DNA of 64,000 nucleotides, from positions 43,365,467-43,429,466 of the forward strand of contig OX578284.1 of assembly GCA_951217055.1 (NCBI GenBank), read 5' to 3'. The notes beneath the pieces are model-generated. The model was not told the origin of the DNA, ran no database searches, and was given only the letters and a program-made list of their open reading frames with translations. Of this stretch, positions 12,194 through 24,471 are shown piece after piece (positions within the stretch are counted from its first letter, which is position 1; every line of letters begins with the position of its first letter). The translations under genes were made by a program, and so were the position numbers. Source of the DNA: Gerris lacustris (taxonomy: Eukaryota; Arthropoda; Insecta; Hemiptera; Gerridae).

Positions 12194-14639
12194 TCTGGTC
12201 TAAAAAAAGAACCAATAAGGAAGAGATCTTTCAATCTTTTTTTTAAAAAAATGTCCATAGATTTTTCTCTTTTTTCATTTTCTTTTTAAAGTAACCTTTG
12301 TCCCTTTTTTCCTTTGACTTGTAACCCTTTTATGAAGTTCCATCCACTAGTTAAAAAGAGTATAACCAGTTGTGACCCTTTCTATAACCTTTCTAAGTTT
12401 TTTTTTTTTTTAAAAAAAACAGATGAGTAAGGTTATCATATGAAGTAGTCTGAGGAACGGAAGGGAAGGTTACATATGAAGTGGTAGAAGGTTATAACGT
12501 AGAAGGTTTTAAAGCATCTTCAGATGGGAAAAGGTTAAGATACGAGTAGCTATGGTCGGAGGGGTCTTTCGGTAGGACATTTCCCTCCCTTCTGCCCCCC
12601 GACGGCTTTTTCCCACTCCCGTCTTAATAAAAGAGGACTTTGGTAGCCCTTTAAGTACTCCGAAGGGGTGGAGGCAAAGTGAAGCCTTTTCGAAAAGTAA
12701 GCCTCTATATGGGGGCGTCATAGATTGCACGGCTTGCTCTTTTTTTAAATCATTAATGTTTCTGACTTTACCCCCTATTTCCGAAAAAAAATCTTCTAAA
12801 AACATTTCCCTCAGCCCTTATGGGCCCCCTGAATCTGTGGCCCCTTCTTAACACGTTTTTTTGTGAAAGATAAAAATTTCGAATGAATTTTTTAAACATA
12901 TTTGCTTGGTTGATGGTCCCACTCTCTTCCCTTGTAACTTTGCCTTCAATGTAGTCATCTTGTTTAAGGTCCAAAGTAGTTTTTTAATCCAGAGATTCCT
13001 TATAACATTTTAGATGGTAAGGTATAAAATATCTGTGATGATTTCCGGTATAATATTTTATACTTTTTAGGGGTACGATATAATCTTAAATATGATATGC
13101 AGAAGCAGAAGGCTAAAATTCCCATCGTATAAAATTGATCAGACATACTCGAACAGAACTTTCTATAGTATTCACAATACATAGTGATACTAAATATTAA
13201 TCAAATAAAATCTAATTTGTCTATTTTATAATTAAACATATTTAAAAAGTGTTCAACACAGGTTGCTATATTTATAATTTGTTTTCGATTTTCAACAAAA
13301 TCATATTAGTTCATTAATATCTCGAAAACTAGATTTTTTAACGGCTTATATATGGTTTTTATTTATTGGACTGCACAATAGAATTTTTTTTTGTTTCACG
13401 TTTATTCAGTGTGATCCGATTTAGTGGATGTGTAAAGTGGCCGACTTTTCCAGTTATAATGTAATGTTGAGTTGATGGGGATGTACTCCGACTTCATTCG
13501 CTGACGCTTTATTTACGTTGGTCGTTGGTCAATCGTGAATTGGAGACTAACACACATGTGTCGGTGAACTTATAGTGGGTCAGATATTGGTGAACAAAGA
13601 TATAACTAGGCTAGTGAATTACCATGAAATAATTCCTCACTTGAGGAAGATATTTAAAAAAAACCCTTTAGGAGGATTGTTGTTGATTATTCTAAACAAC
13701 AGGACTGCAGGACATTTAACAATGGAAAAATATCTCTGCGTTTAACTCTCAATGAGTCCGGTATTTATAATAATTGTTATGTAAAGGTTATTTTTCTATA
13801 TTGTATCATTAGTGCAGTTTATTCGCTGTTAATTTTGATAACTAGTGTTGTTTTCTTAATTTCATCAGAAATTCGCAAATATTGTATAACATATCTGAAC
13901 ATATTTCTAATAGTTTCATTTAGCTTTTGGAGTTGAAATTTCTTCGGTTCCTGGTAGCTATAGCATTGTTTTCAACTTTGCTCCAGAAACCCTTAAGAAT
14001 CCAAGGTTGTGGCTACTATTCCCAAACAAGGGGCTCATCGCTCGGTGTTCACCCAGCATTGCGGTATAAATGGGCAGCTTACCTGCTGTCTATCCGGTTA
14101 CAAGTGTCAATACAATGGTTTATGAAGCTATTGCAGTGACACGTCAACCTCATATAATCAATTGCATATAGGTAGTTGTGTGCAAATCCTTTAGTAGGCA
14201 TAAGCCTTGGCCCGAAAAAGTAATTTTTAAAAAATGCCTCTCTATCATTTGTCTGTATAGTCTCTGTGCAGACCCGTGGCAAAACTACTTCACCGATTTT
14301 GATGAAATTGGGCATACAAATTCAGAAAAACTATTTCCTGTGGTGAAATGGAGAACTTAATTTTAGCTATAAATGTGGTGGCGTAATCTGAAGAAAACGT
14401 GACAAAAAATATTTCTCGCAATTTTAATCAAAAATGATTTTTCTTTTTTAAGACGAATTAACGCAGTAAGGTGTTTTCCCGGGAAATATTTAGTTTTCGA
14501 GATATTTATAAGAATAAATTTGATTTCGAACACTTTTAGATTGATAAATCGATTGAATTAAGATAATATTGAATTTAAATTAAACCTTTTATGATGTGAA
14601 AACGTTTTTTTAAAGCTTGTATTAATTTTTATTTTTGTC

Positions 14640-15110
14640 ATGGTTGATAAATTGGCAGAGGTTACGGTTGCACATTTAATTCGTGGGGATTTCGTACGTA
14701 ATTCTTAGTGACGCTTAGTTGTTTGTATTATAATTAGTGCCATTATTTATTGTTCTTGTTTATAACTAGTGCTATGTTAAATTCAAGATAGTTTTGTATA
14801 AATTTGTTAAGATTGTAATTGGTGCATATACGTTTTTTTTATCTAGCGTCATTAAGTTGTTGGTGTTATTAATTAGTGCAAGTATGTTTGTTAAAGTTGA
14901 TAAAACTAGTGTTATGTGTAATGGTTACGTTAGCACCCTTAATTCGAGATAGTTTGGTATGAAATTCGTTAAGATTATAAGTGGTGTACGTTATTTGTAT
15001 GCAGGGTCATTAGGTGGTTGGTCGTTGTAATTAGTGCAATTATATTTGTTAATGCTGATAACTAGTGTTATGTTGTAGTGGTTACGTTGGTTTCCTTATT
15101 TCGGGGTTAG
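14640..15110 (+). repeat. degenerate array of about 140-150-bp units
   Basis: Recurring AACTAGTGTTATGTT, GTTACGTT, TTGTTAAGATTGTAATTGGT and ATTAATTAGTGCAA-like words mark three to four diverged units; a further remnant lies near 13800-13850. The following 15111-15524 has no recognised feature; its small open frame is not supported. Confidence 0.55.
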
Positions 15111-15524
15111 GTTCATTACTGATTGAAGAAGGTTGCCGCTAGGGGCGGTAGTTGCGGGTGTCAAGTACCAGTGTTGACACTTGGCCCCCCCTCACTAGAC
15201 AGTGTTACCGGAAACAAGACAAGCACTCCTCTCTCACTTTAGCTTGTCTTGCTTGTCATTTGTTTTTAATCAACTTCCTCTTTTCCTTTACTTGTCAACT
15301 TCCGTTTCCGGTCTCTCCATCCTATACGTCTTTCACTTTAACTAAGGTGTGAGCTTCATGTTATTGTCTCTTCATTTAGACGAGATGTGACCTTATGAAC
15401 TTATCATTGGGAATTACAGACAGTTCGATTAAACAGATGTTTTATTTGTCCTTAATAACAGAAGAACCCTACAATAACCGAATCAAATAATAAATAAATA
15501 TTAAAACATTAAGTTTTTTAAAAA

Positions 15525-16110
15525 AAATAGTTGGCCAATAAATGTGGCATATAGCTTCCTCGTGTACTTTACTTTTTTTGCATTTATGTCCCAATATTCT
15601 CTAATTTAATATACAATCCCCTTCTTTTATTTAAATTAGTCAAATAATTGAATATACGTATCAATTTAGCAATATGGTATATGCGCAGGTGGTTAAAATT
15701 AATAATGGATCATCTCTGGGCTTCTTTGGACGAACCACGAACCATCCAAATTCTTAAAAATCGAATGAGTATACTTTTTAGGATATAAGTGCACTTTTGC
15801 GCATGTGGCAGAGAAACTAATGGACGCAGAAGGCTTAAATTATTAGTTTACCAACAATGGGCTAATTTATAACCTACTATCCAAATTTTATTATAATCGG
15901 AAGAGCTCTTTTTATGATATTCTAGTTTGCAAAAATGTATAAGGATAGACCGACAGACAGACTCAAAATCAGTCTAAAAATATGTTCCGAGTTCTTGAAA
16001 CCGAGTTCTGTCTATAGGAATATTTGAAATCGGAGACTATTTTCGGAAATAATTACGTTGAAGAATTACAGTGCTTTCCTTACCTTCGGTAAGCTCAGAA
16101 ACCTTACAAA
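15525..16110 (+). repeat. family F copy
   Basis: Words shared with the 31, 52-53 and 61-62 kb copies: GTGGCATATAGCTTCCTCG, ATCAATTTAGCAA, GCGCAGGTGGTTAAAATTAA, GCGCATGTGG and CTTACCTTCGGTAAGCTC. Non-coding, strongly diverged between copies. Confidence 0.6.
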
Positions 16111-16560
16111 TTAATTAAGATATCTAGTAATGATATTTGACAATTTTATTACTTACAAAGAGAATATACTATGATAAATAGCATAGAGTATTTGTGGAGC
16201 GCATTTTCAAAACATTTCTTCTCCTTTTTTGAGAAATCTACTTTTCTACTGTATTTTTTTGTGGCATTGTTACTTCTTCTTTCAAATGTTATCATTCTAG
16301 AACGAAATTTTATCATGTTCACCTAATTCAAACTAATTTCGTTAATTATTTATAAAGGTTAATTATTGAATATGTTTTGAATAAACTAAACCAAAACATC
16401 ATTGTTATCTAAAGAAATTATTAAATGGACTAGAAATGTTAATCATTGACGTAATTATGTTTCTTTTTTTGTATTTTATTTGTAAAAAATGGACAAGATA
16501 TCTTATAGAACTTAGCTCTTCATTGGAGTAATGTAAATAATCAACAGAATATTTATATTT

Positions 16561-17258
16561 GAAGCGAGCGTAAGCGAGCTTCTTACATTCAACAAACTAT
16601 GCATCTTGTCTGTCTGTCTGTCTGTCAGTAACGTTTACGCGTGTGACGATAACTTGAGTAAAAGTAGACCGATTTATTTGAAATTTGGTATACATGTTCC
16701 TCTTACTGATACTCAGGCTAAGTCGTTGGACAGCGTGATCCGTCCAAGAGTTCGCGCGCAACGCTCGCGTAAACGAGAGGTTCAAAAATTAAATTAGAAT
16801 TTCAGGACTATCTATTCGATGAGAAGAACATTTTTTACAAATAAAATGTTTTAGTAAAACCAACAGCGACACCGCTATGAATTAATAAAGATCGCTAAAA
16901 CTATTAAAGCGGACCTAAACGTTTATAATAAAGAAAACAACCTTTTTACCGATATCTTACGTTCTAACGTAACGATATTAATAAAACTTCATATACACCA
17001 TCTAATACACAATTGAAACAGGCATGCGAAATTTCAATTTGATACATGCAGTAGTTTTTTTGTAGCAAAGAGATACATTTTATAATAATTGAAAATGAGA
17101 TGTGTGGTTAGAGGAATAGTAAGGATGCGGGGTGGTTTCCTTACTAATAGCCGCTGTACTACTATCATACCCTATACCTATATCTATCAACTCATTATGA
17201 TTCATGATTATCTATTTTTCAATATTCAATACATATTTATTACTATACGCTCGCTTCA
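16561..17258 (+). mobile_element. family B element copy 1
   Basis: It starts GAAGCGAGCGTAAGCGAGC and reaches TACGCTCGCTTC, so the ends are inverted. Shared with the 62.7 kb copy: a (TCTG)n stretch, ACGCGTGTGACGATAACTTG, GAAATTTGGTATACATG, GATCCGTCC, AACGCTCGCGTAAACGAGAG, CCAACAGCGACACCGC and ACGTTCTAACG. Both copies continue with GATAGAGCCACGCGATGCC after the inverted end. No protein; the small open frames are not conserved. Confidence 0.75.
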
Positions 17259-17329
17259 ATGATAGAGCCACGCGATGCCTAGTTTAGGAAAATTTAATTT
17301 GAATTAAATTGTATAACCTTTTACTAGTT

Positions 17330-17935
17330 GAAGCGAGCGTAGCGAGCTTCCTACATTCAACGAAATATGCTCCGTGTCTGTCTGTCTGTCTGTCTGTCAG
17401 TAACGTTCACGTTTAAATTTTAATTTAAATCAAATTATATTTATTATTAAATACGGGAGACAGACAGAGAAAAATAGACTACTGCGCCGGGATTCGAACC
17501 ACGGGCCTCCTATATATCCAGTACAGTCACTCTAACCAACTAAGCTACACTGGAGAATAATTTCCTCTGTCGGCGACAGAGGAAATTATTCTCAATTATA
17601 TGGTGTCTGTCTGTCTGTCGGTCTGTGTGTCCGCGAATCCTTGAAACGTGTGACGATATCTTAAGTAAATGTCGACCGATTTTGATAAAATTTGGTAGAC
17701 ATGTTCATTTTACCAATGCCCAGGACAAGTTCGTTGGACAAGGTTATCCGTCTAAGCGTTCACGCGCAACGCCCGCGTAAACTTCAAAGTTAAAATGGGA
17801 ATTTTAGGTCGGGAAAAATCCAACTTCATCTATTCAATGAGACAAACCTTTTTTTCAAATACAATTTTTTAGTAAAACAAACTGCGTCACAGCTATGAAG
17901 TGTTAAAGATCGCTAAAACTATTAATAGTTTTTAC
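17330..17935 (+). mobile_element. family B element copy 2, interrupted
   Basis: The 5' end GAAGCGAGCGTAGCGAGC to 17407, then the nested tRNA-like SINE, then family B sequence from about 17600 (GTGACGATATCTTAAGTAAA, AATTTGGTAGACATGTTC, GATCGCTAAAACTATTA). It is more diverged than copies 1 and 3 and is 3'-truncated. Confidence 0.7.
17408..17600 (-). mobile_element. tRNA-like SINE copy nested in family B
   Basis: On the minus strand: A box TAGCTTAGTTGG, B box GGTTCGAATCC, anticodon loop CTGGATA, and a tail complementary to AAATACGGGAGACAGACAG. It is related to the 25-26 kb copies but diverged. Family B sequence continues on both sides. A perfect 41-nt palindrome (17553-17593) sits at the 5' end of the tRNA-like unit. 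Confidence 0.65.
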
Positions 17936-18234
17936 ACAATAAACAATATAACAATGAAGTAATATAACAATAAAGTAATACAACAATAATGTTAATGTTA
18001 ATATAACAATAAAGTACATGATAGGGTGCGAGGAAACTATGAGCCACTCTAATTGGCAGGCTATTTTTAATAAATTGATTAAATTAGATATTATTGGATT
18101 AAAATGTAGTTTTACTATGTATATAAGAAATTTGTGTGCCACTTTGTTCTACCAATTTGTTATGCTCGCGTTTTTATCTCCCCACACCTCGTTATGACTA
18201 ATCGTTCATTGAACGATCGTAGTGAGTTCATTAT

Positions 18235-18690
18235 TTCAGAGACGAGATGATAAAAGTAACGATAACTGGCGTAAATATTGGCCGATTTAAACAGAATTTT
18301 GCTCAAAGGTTTATCCTACACTTCAAGACTTTAATTGATGTATAACATATCCTCCTGGCTAACAACTTTTTTTTAGCCATCCGCCATATTAGCCATTATT
18401 TTGAAATTATTAAGCATGAAATTTACAAAATACTATGTACAGTTGTCACAAATAATGAGATGCAGCTGTGTGCCATATCCCGTTCAAATCGGTAAATTTT
18501 TACTCTCGTTAGATAAACACAAAAACTTTAAAAATACCAAGTCTCTGAAAGAAATGAACTTACTACGCTCGTTAAATTACTACAGATTTTTTTGCCAAAG
18601 GATTAATAAATCGTATCTATTTTTGTTTATCATTTTTACTTTGTCGTATACTTATCTATCGTACTAGAGCGATTTCAATTAAATCTGGCA
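18235..18690 (+). repeat. family G fragment
   Basis: It shares CTACACTTCAAGACTTTAA, TTGATGTATAACATATC, AGCCATCCGCCATATTAGCC and ATGAGATGCAGCTGTGTGCC with the 38-39 kb copy, but has one unit rather than four. The ORF from 18401 shows no conserved protein features. Confidence 0.55.
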
Positions 18691-20071
18691 TACGAGTACA
18701 TATTAAAAAAAAAATTCAAAGGCTAAATCTAGTTTTAAAAGTAATTTTAGCTCTAAATTTGGGGGCACGGCTTCTAATAAACCCTGAAAATCGTTAAAAG
18801 ATATTATTTCTCAAAAATGTTCCCTACGATTTTGATTTTTAAAAATACATTATTTAGTCCGTTTAAATGCGTATTTAACCATAATGTCATTTTCCTGATC
18901 ATTTAGCTGAAAATAAAATGACATTATCACTATATACATATACATTAAAAAGTTTTGTTCGGGCTTGTATTTTCAAGAAACATGGATTTTATTTTAATTT
19001 TTTTATTTAAGTTTTACATTATTCCTGTAATAACAATTTTCTTACACATTTATCTGCTTCAAAATTGTTTAACAATTATTAAAGAAGTATAAATTCTTAA
19101 ACCAATTACAACCAGAGTTATAGAACACGGCGTATAAGATAGATTTATATCATCACATCACTTATGTTATACATGCTTAGTCTAAACGCATACCTTTAGC
19201 CAGAGGTTCTCAAACTCAAGGATCACCACTTACAGAAAAAAAAATGTCTCCTTCTGTCTGACTAATAAAGAGAAGAAAAAAAGGTATATTAAAAAAGCAC
19301 ACAAAATAATCTAAATTATAATCAAGTATTGTAGGTGAGAAATAGAGAGGTTGAGAGTGTAGGCTCTATTATATTTGTTTTCTCTAGATTAGAACCAAGT
19401 TTGATTGATATGAAATAAAGATGATGATAGTGCAGGTTTCATTCTATTTGTCTTTTCTAGATTAGAACCAAGTTACGTTGATATGAGAGAGGGATGATGA
19501 GAGTGCAGGTTTCATTCTATTTGTCTTTTCTAGATTAGAACTAAGTTACGTTATATGAGAGAGAGATGATGAGAGTGCAGGTTTCATTCTATTTGTCTTT
19601 TCTAGATTAGAACCAAGTTACGTTGACGTTGATATGAGATAGAGATGAGGGGAGTGTAGGTTTCTTTCTATTTTTCTTCTCTAGATTAGAATCAAGTTTG
19701 ATTGGTACGAGATAGAGATGTGAGAGGTTTCATTCTATTAGTGTCCTCTAGATTAGAACCAATTAAATTAAATATTGTAGCTACAAAACTTAAATAAAGT
19801 ATTACAAAAAAAATCCTTATTACAACCAAGTTTAGTTGGTAAGAAATAATGATGAGGAGAGTTCATGTTTTATTCTATTTCTTTTTTTAGATTAGAATTA
19901 AGTTTGATTGGTACGAGATAGAGATGTGGAGAGTGCAGGTTTCATTCAATTTAGTTCCTCTAGATTAGAACCAAGTTTGGTTGGTAAAAGATAAATATGA
20001 GAGAGTGCAGGTTGGTAAGTGATAAAGATGAGGAGAGTGCAGATTTCCTTTTATTTTTCTTCTCTAGATTA

Positions 20072-20624
20072 CTTACTTACTCACTTACTCCATGGCGTTA
20101 CATCCCTTGTAGGGACTGAGCCTCCGTTCTATCAGCCCATATCTTCCGCTCTTGAGCCACTGATCGCCATCGTCTGACTCCCAAGTGGCGCAAGTCATCT
20201 TTAACAACTTGGAGCCATCTTTGCCTTGGTCTTCCTTGGATCCTACGTCCTCCAGGCTTCTGAGAAAAAACTGCTTTTACGGCCCTTTCTTCTTTCATTC
20301 GCTGACAATGTCCAAGCCAACGACGTCTGCTGATTTTGATTCTTGCCACTCTCTGGCTCTTTTTACAGTGCACGCCGCTCTTCGCACATAGACTGCTCCA
20401 AAGATCTTCCGGAGTACTTTCCTTTCCCAAACTCTTAACATATTCTCGGACTATTTGGTCAAGCACCATGCCTCCGAACCATACATTAACACGGGTCTTA
20501 TAATAGTTCGATAAATCCATACTTTGGCTGCTCTAGATACAGTACTTGACTTAAGGATAGAGTTCAGTGCCCACATACAACGACTTCCAGCAGTAACCCT
20601 CGCTTTTATTCTTCTAAAACTTTG
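20072..20624 (-). pseudogene. broken RTE-like LINE 3' fragment
   Basis: On the minus strand three segments of an RT C-terminus are visible in two frames. RPVLMYGSEAWCLT and LRVWERKVLRKIFGAV share a frame with an in-frame TAG between them. RRRWLGHCQRM through GRPRQRWLQVVKDD to the stop is in another frame. A GTAAGTGAGTAAG tail follows the stop. It is flanked by TCTAGATTA (20063-20071) and TCTATATTA (20625-20633), a target duplication with one mismatch, inside the 75-bp array. Not functional. Confidence 0.8.
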
Positions 20625-20888
20625 TCTATATTAGAACAAATTTTGTTTGGTAAAAGATAAACATGAGGAGAGTGCAGGTTTCATTCTATTTGTTTTCTTT
20701 AGATTTGAAACAATTTTGTTTGGAAAGAGATAAAGATGAGGAGAGTACAGCTTTCATTCTATTTGTTCTCTCTAGATTAGAACCAATTTGTTTGGTAAGA
20801 GATAAAGATGAGGAGAGGGCAGGTTTCATTCTATTTGTTTTTTCTAGAATAGAATCAAGTTTGATTGGTACGAGATAGACATGATATT

Positions 20889-21470
20889 CCTGGAGGTAGC
20901 GTGCAAAAAAGTGTGTGACTAACATCAAGCTAGAATTTGGTGTATAAGTTAATATTTTGGTGTCTTTTAAGAATATGTGATAGGCTTAGTTCTGCGGGAC
21001 ATAGCTTGGAAATGGACATTTTAAAAAAACAAACCAGTGGAGAGCGGCAATGTTTGCCTTTTATGGTGGCCACTGTGATTTTCATGATCCTGAGTACGAA
21101 CTTAGTTAGTACACCAAAAATCAACCAAGTTGATAATAGTTTGTCACTTAATGGGTTAGGTAGTCAAATATTACTCCAAATCAAAGAGGTCACCTATTAA
21201 ATTACAAACTACTATCAACTTGATTTTTGGTCTACTAACTGATTTCGTACAATCATTGCCCACCATAAAGGGTGGGACATGGTCATTCTCCACTGGTTTG
21301 TTTTTTTCATATGCCTATTGCCAAGCTATGTCCCGCAGACGAACTTCATAGTATGCAAGTATGTAGCCAACTACCTATTCTTAAATGGAACTATAAGATT
21401 AACTTGCAAACATAATTCTAACTTGATGTTAGTCAGGCACTTCTTTGCACGCTATATCCTGGACTATGAA
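20889..21470. mobile_element. fold-back element inside the array
   Basis: The outer ends are inverted: TAGCGTGCAAAAAAGTG on the left and CACTTCTTTGCACGCTA on the right, followed inward by GACTAACATCAAG and its complement. Interior words such as GCGGGACATAGCTTGG and CCAAGCTATGTCCCGC, and AACCAGTGGAGA and TCTCCACTGGTT, are also inverted. Array sequence lies on both sides. No perfect target duplication; ATGA on each side is the best candidate. Confidence 0.65.
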
Positions 21471-22005
21471 GAGAGTGCAGGTTTCATTCAATTTAGTTTC
21501 TCTAGATTAGAATCAAGTTTGGTTGGTAAGTTTTAGAGATGAGGAGAGTGCAGGTTTCATTCTATTTGTTTTCTCTAGATTATAACTAAGTTTGATCGGA
21601 AGTGTAGGTGTTAATTGGAACAAAGCTTGATTGGTAAAAGAAAGGGAAGGGAGGAGGGTACAGGATTTATGCAAACCATGTGTATTCTTCTTTGCAGTGG
21701 AACAAAATTTTGCGTTAACTTTGGTTGATCCGAGGTTAGGGTGAAAGGAGGTTTTGTAATAGCTAACTTGTCTTTGTTCATAGACTTGAGGCAATAGAGC
21801 AATTGCACGTTCTATAAGTATTTTCTACCTCTAGATTACAACAAGGTTTTATGTTAAATTTGGTTGTATGTGATTGGGAGGGTCCTAGAGTGCAGGTGTC
21901 GTTTCACTTTTGATCGTTTTCTGTACGGAGGATAAAATGTATTTATTTGGTTGAGAAGAGATTCGGTAATTAAACAATTCATGGGACCTGTTATCGTTCG
22001 TTAAG

Positions 22006-24471
22006 GCATAATTTACCTGTATAATATTTAGATAAGGTAGTAATACAGAATCAACATTAACTAATAAAGAAGAGTTATGGTGTAATATTGAAAATATAAC
22101 AGATAAAGATGTAAAAGATGCCATTAATGATCTTAGAGGTAGATCAGGTCCAGGTCATGATCAAATCACTGTCACAATGATTAAAAATAATATCGAATCA
22201 CTAATCCTACCAATAACCTATATAGCTCAGTCAAGTTTTTTACAAGGTGTCTTTCCCGATATTTTTAAAATAGCCATTATACATCCAATACATAAATCTG
22301 GACCAACGAATAATCCTATTAACTATCGACCCATTTCACTAGTATCCAATATTGCGAAAATATTAGAAAAAATTATAAAAAAACAACTAAATAAATTTTT
22401 ACAGACTAATAACATAATATCAAAAAGTCAATTTGGATTTCAAAGTAATTTAAACACTCAAGATGCCATTAATAAAGTTACAACATTCATAACAAATAGT
22501 TTAGATAACGGGCTAAAACCGATAGCCGTTTATATTGACTTAGCGAAAGCTTTCGATAGCGTTTCACATAAAAAATTAATCAAAGCATTAAGAGAAATAG
22601 GCATATCTGGTACAGTCTTGAAATGGTTCGATAGTTACTTAAAAAATAGGATATATAAAGTCAAACTTAATGACGTTATAGGTGATGGTTATTCAGCCAA
22701 TTATTCTATCCCTCAAGGAACAGTCTTAGGACCGTCGTTATTTATAATATTCATCAATTCCCTATTCAGAATAGTAGAAAATACACAACAGTCAATTATT
22801 CATACTTCTACTCCATTTTCCAACATTGACAATAAACGAAACAATTCTAAAAAATCAACTATTATTGGGTTTGCAGATGACCTAGCATTAATTTGTGAAA
22901 CTAATAACTGGGAAGATAGTAAGTTGTTGGCTGAGCAACAGATCAAAAAAATTAAAAATTGGTTTGACCAAAATGAATTAACAATTAATGTTAAAAAAAC
23001 CTGTGCTATGACTTACTCCATTCATTGGTCTACACAGCCAGTCATTGCAAATATAAGAGTACATGAAGATAATTGTCAATATCATACTAATATATGTCAA
23101 TGTGCTCAATTAGATTGGGTACATACTGTTAAATACTTGGGAGTCATGATCGACAGTTGCTTGAATTGGAAACCGCACATTGCAAACCTAAATATAAAGC
23201 TGAGAAAACTTACTTTTATTTTCTCTAAATTAAAAAATATATTAAATATACAACAAAAAAGAAATTTGTATTTTGGACTAGTTGATTCAATAATTCAATA
23301 TGGTTTGCTAGCATGGGGAGCTGCGTGTGACACACATAAAGAACAAATTTTTATACGCCAAAAAGCTTTTATTAGAATAATATTAAATAAGGATCTAAGA
23401 GACCATACTGAAAAACTTTTTAAAAATCTTTCGATCATGACTCTAGAGCAAAGTTATAAATATAGATGTATTGTTTACCTTAAAGAAGGCAAGCATGACT
23501 TACAGAAAGTGAGCCATGATGCTAATACTAGAAGCCAAGTAAAAGGACATTATTCATTAAAAACTTGTAGAACATCCATGGCACAAAGACACTGGTCCTA
23601 TCGCGCTGTTTCAATCTATAATAATTTACCTCTTGATTTACAAAATACAGACACTAAACTAATCACCTTCAAAAATAATCTCAAAAAACATATCTTGGAC
23701 CAAGTCGCACAAAAGTCGCTACACCATTGAGGAGTGTAACTATGTATAGAGAAACATTAAAGATCGGAAACGAATGTAATTAATACGATGATTGTTTAAT
23801 TAAAACAAATAAGAGAATTGCGCGTATAAGCACGCCGCTTTACTTTTAATGATTCGAACGAGAGACGTTGTCTAGTTAAATTCCCGACACCCACTGATCA
23901 ATTAATTAAAACTATAGTATAGTATCTTAATTTTTATATTAATACGAATTTCAAAGTTCTTTAGGTCTGATCCCAACTTTTAAGATTAACACAGAATATA
24001 TATAGCAATATCAATAAAATTAAATCTTATCTTATCTCTACTCTGTAATGGAAATGAATATATTTATAAACATTGTTCTGTTTTAATCTTTTACATTGAT
24101 CTTTACAAATTGAAACCTGTAACTATAACTAGAATATTTTTATTTATTTATTGTATTGTATTTATTACATGATTTGTTGAATTGTTTTATATATTTATAT
24201 TTAGAAATATTTATTTTATTTTATAATAAGCAAAATATCAAACCAAGGATTGATTAAATTATATATATATTTGTGAAAAATAGGTATGCTAAAATAAGCT
24301 TTTAAATTAGTTTTTTAAGAACTCCCTCTCTACGGCGCAGAGCGTTAAGCTCTTTAGTAGAGACGGGAACCTTACTTATAATTATAATTATATCATTGTG
24401 TATCACTTTATATTTATTTTGTAAATTTATTATAAATAAAGGTATTTAAAAAAAAAAAAAAAAAAAAAAAA
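22006..24471 (+). mobile_element. 5'-truncated CR1/Jockey-type LINE with poly(A) tail
   Basis: The RT frame is followed by a 0.7-kb 3' UTR, an AATAAA-type signal near 24437, and a poly(A) tract of about 24 (24448-24471). It is inserted into the 75-bp array, whose degenerate units resume after the tail. CATAA follows the tail and also occurs at about 22007, a possible short target duplication, but this is weak; the 5' limit is therefore approximate. Confidence 0.8.
22036..23730 (+). CDS. non-LTR retrotransposon reverse transcriptase, N-truncated
   Basis: Open from just after TAA 22033-22035 to TGA at 23728-23730 (about 564 codons); the first ATG is at 22177. Counting from that ATG: YRPISLVS at 50-57, motif A YIDLAKAFD at 119-127, motif B IPQGTVLG at 178-185, and the catalytic FADD at 232-235, then VKYLGVMID. 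The C-terminal part (QYGLLAWG, YRAVSIYNNLP) is typical of CR1/Jockey-group elements. The endonuclease domain and ORF1 are absent, so it is a 5'-truncated copy with a still open RT frame. It would not be autonomous. Confidence 0.88.
   Translation, partial: GSNTESTLTNKEELWCNIENITDKDVKDAINDLRGRSGPGHDQITVTMIKNNIESLILPITYIAQSSFLQGVFPDIFKIAIIHPIHKSGPTNNPINYRPISLVSNIAKILEKIIKKQLNKFLQTNNIISKSQFGFQSNLNTQDAINKVTTFITNSLDNGLKPIAVYIDLAKAFDSVSHKKLIKALREIGISGTVLKWFDSYLKNRIYKVKLNDVIGDGYSANYSIPQGTVLGPSLFIIFINSLFRIVENTQQSIIHTSTPFSNIDNKRNNSKKSTIIGFADDLALICETNNWEDSKLLAEQQIKKIKNWFDQNELTINVKKTCAMTYSIHWSTQPVIANIRVHEDNCQYHTNICQCAQLDWVHTVKYLGVMIDSCLNWKPHIANLNIKLRKLTFIFSKLKNILNIQQKRNLYFGLVDSIIQYGLLAWGAACDTHKEQIFIRQKAFIRIILNKDLRDHTEKLFKNLSIMTLEQSYKYRCIVYLKEGKHDLQKVSHDANTRSQVKGHYSLKTCRTSMAQRHWSYRAVSIYNNLPLDLQNTDTKLITFKNNLKKHILDQVAQKSLHH

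Larger units (their letters stand above)
9836..14639. other. no gene seen, low-copy or unrecognised DNA
   Basis: Apart from the TA run and T run, this stretch has short diverged repeats such as AGATAGATTATCCTATCTGCA (10928-10950, again near 11428) and AAGGTTATA-type words near 12430-12510. Short ORFs on both strands overlap one another and lack motifs. Confidence 0.6.
19346..22005 (+). repeat. degenerate array of about 75-bp units
   Basis: Units contain TTTCATTCTATTTGT, TCTAGATTAGAACCAAG, TTGGTAAGAGATAAAGATG and AGGAGAGTGCAGG, spaced about 70-80 bp. The array is interrupted by the RTE-like fragment (20072-20624) and a fold-back element (20889-21470). It becomes more divergent toward 22.0 kb, where the LINE interrupts it; related units resume at 24472-24860. 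Confidence 0.85.

Noticed and set aside
20937..21536. Open frames of 60-90 codons in the fold-back element
   Set aside because: They overlap inverted arms and array units and share no motif with known proteins.
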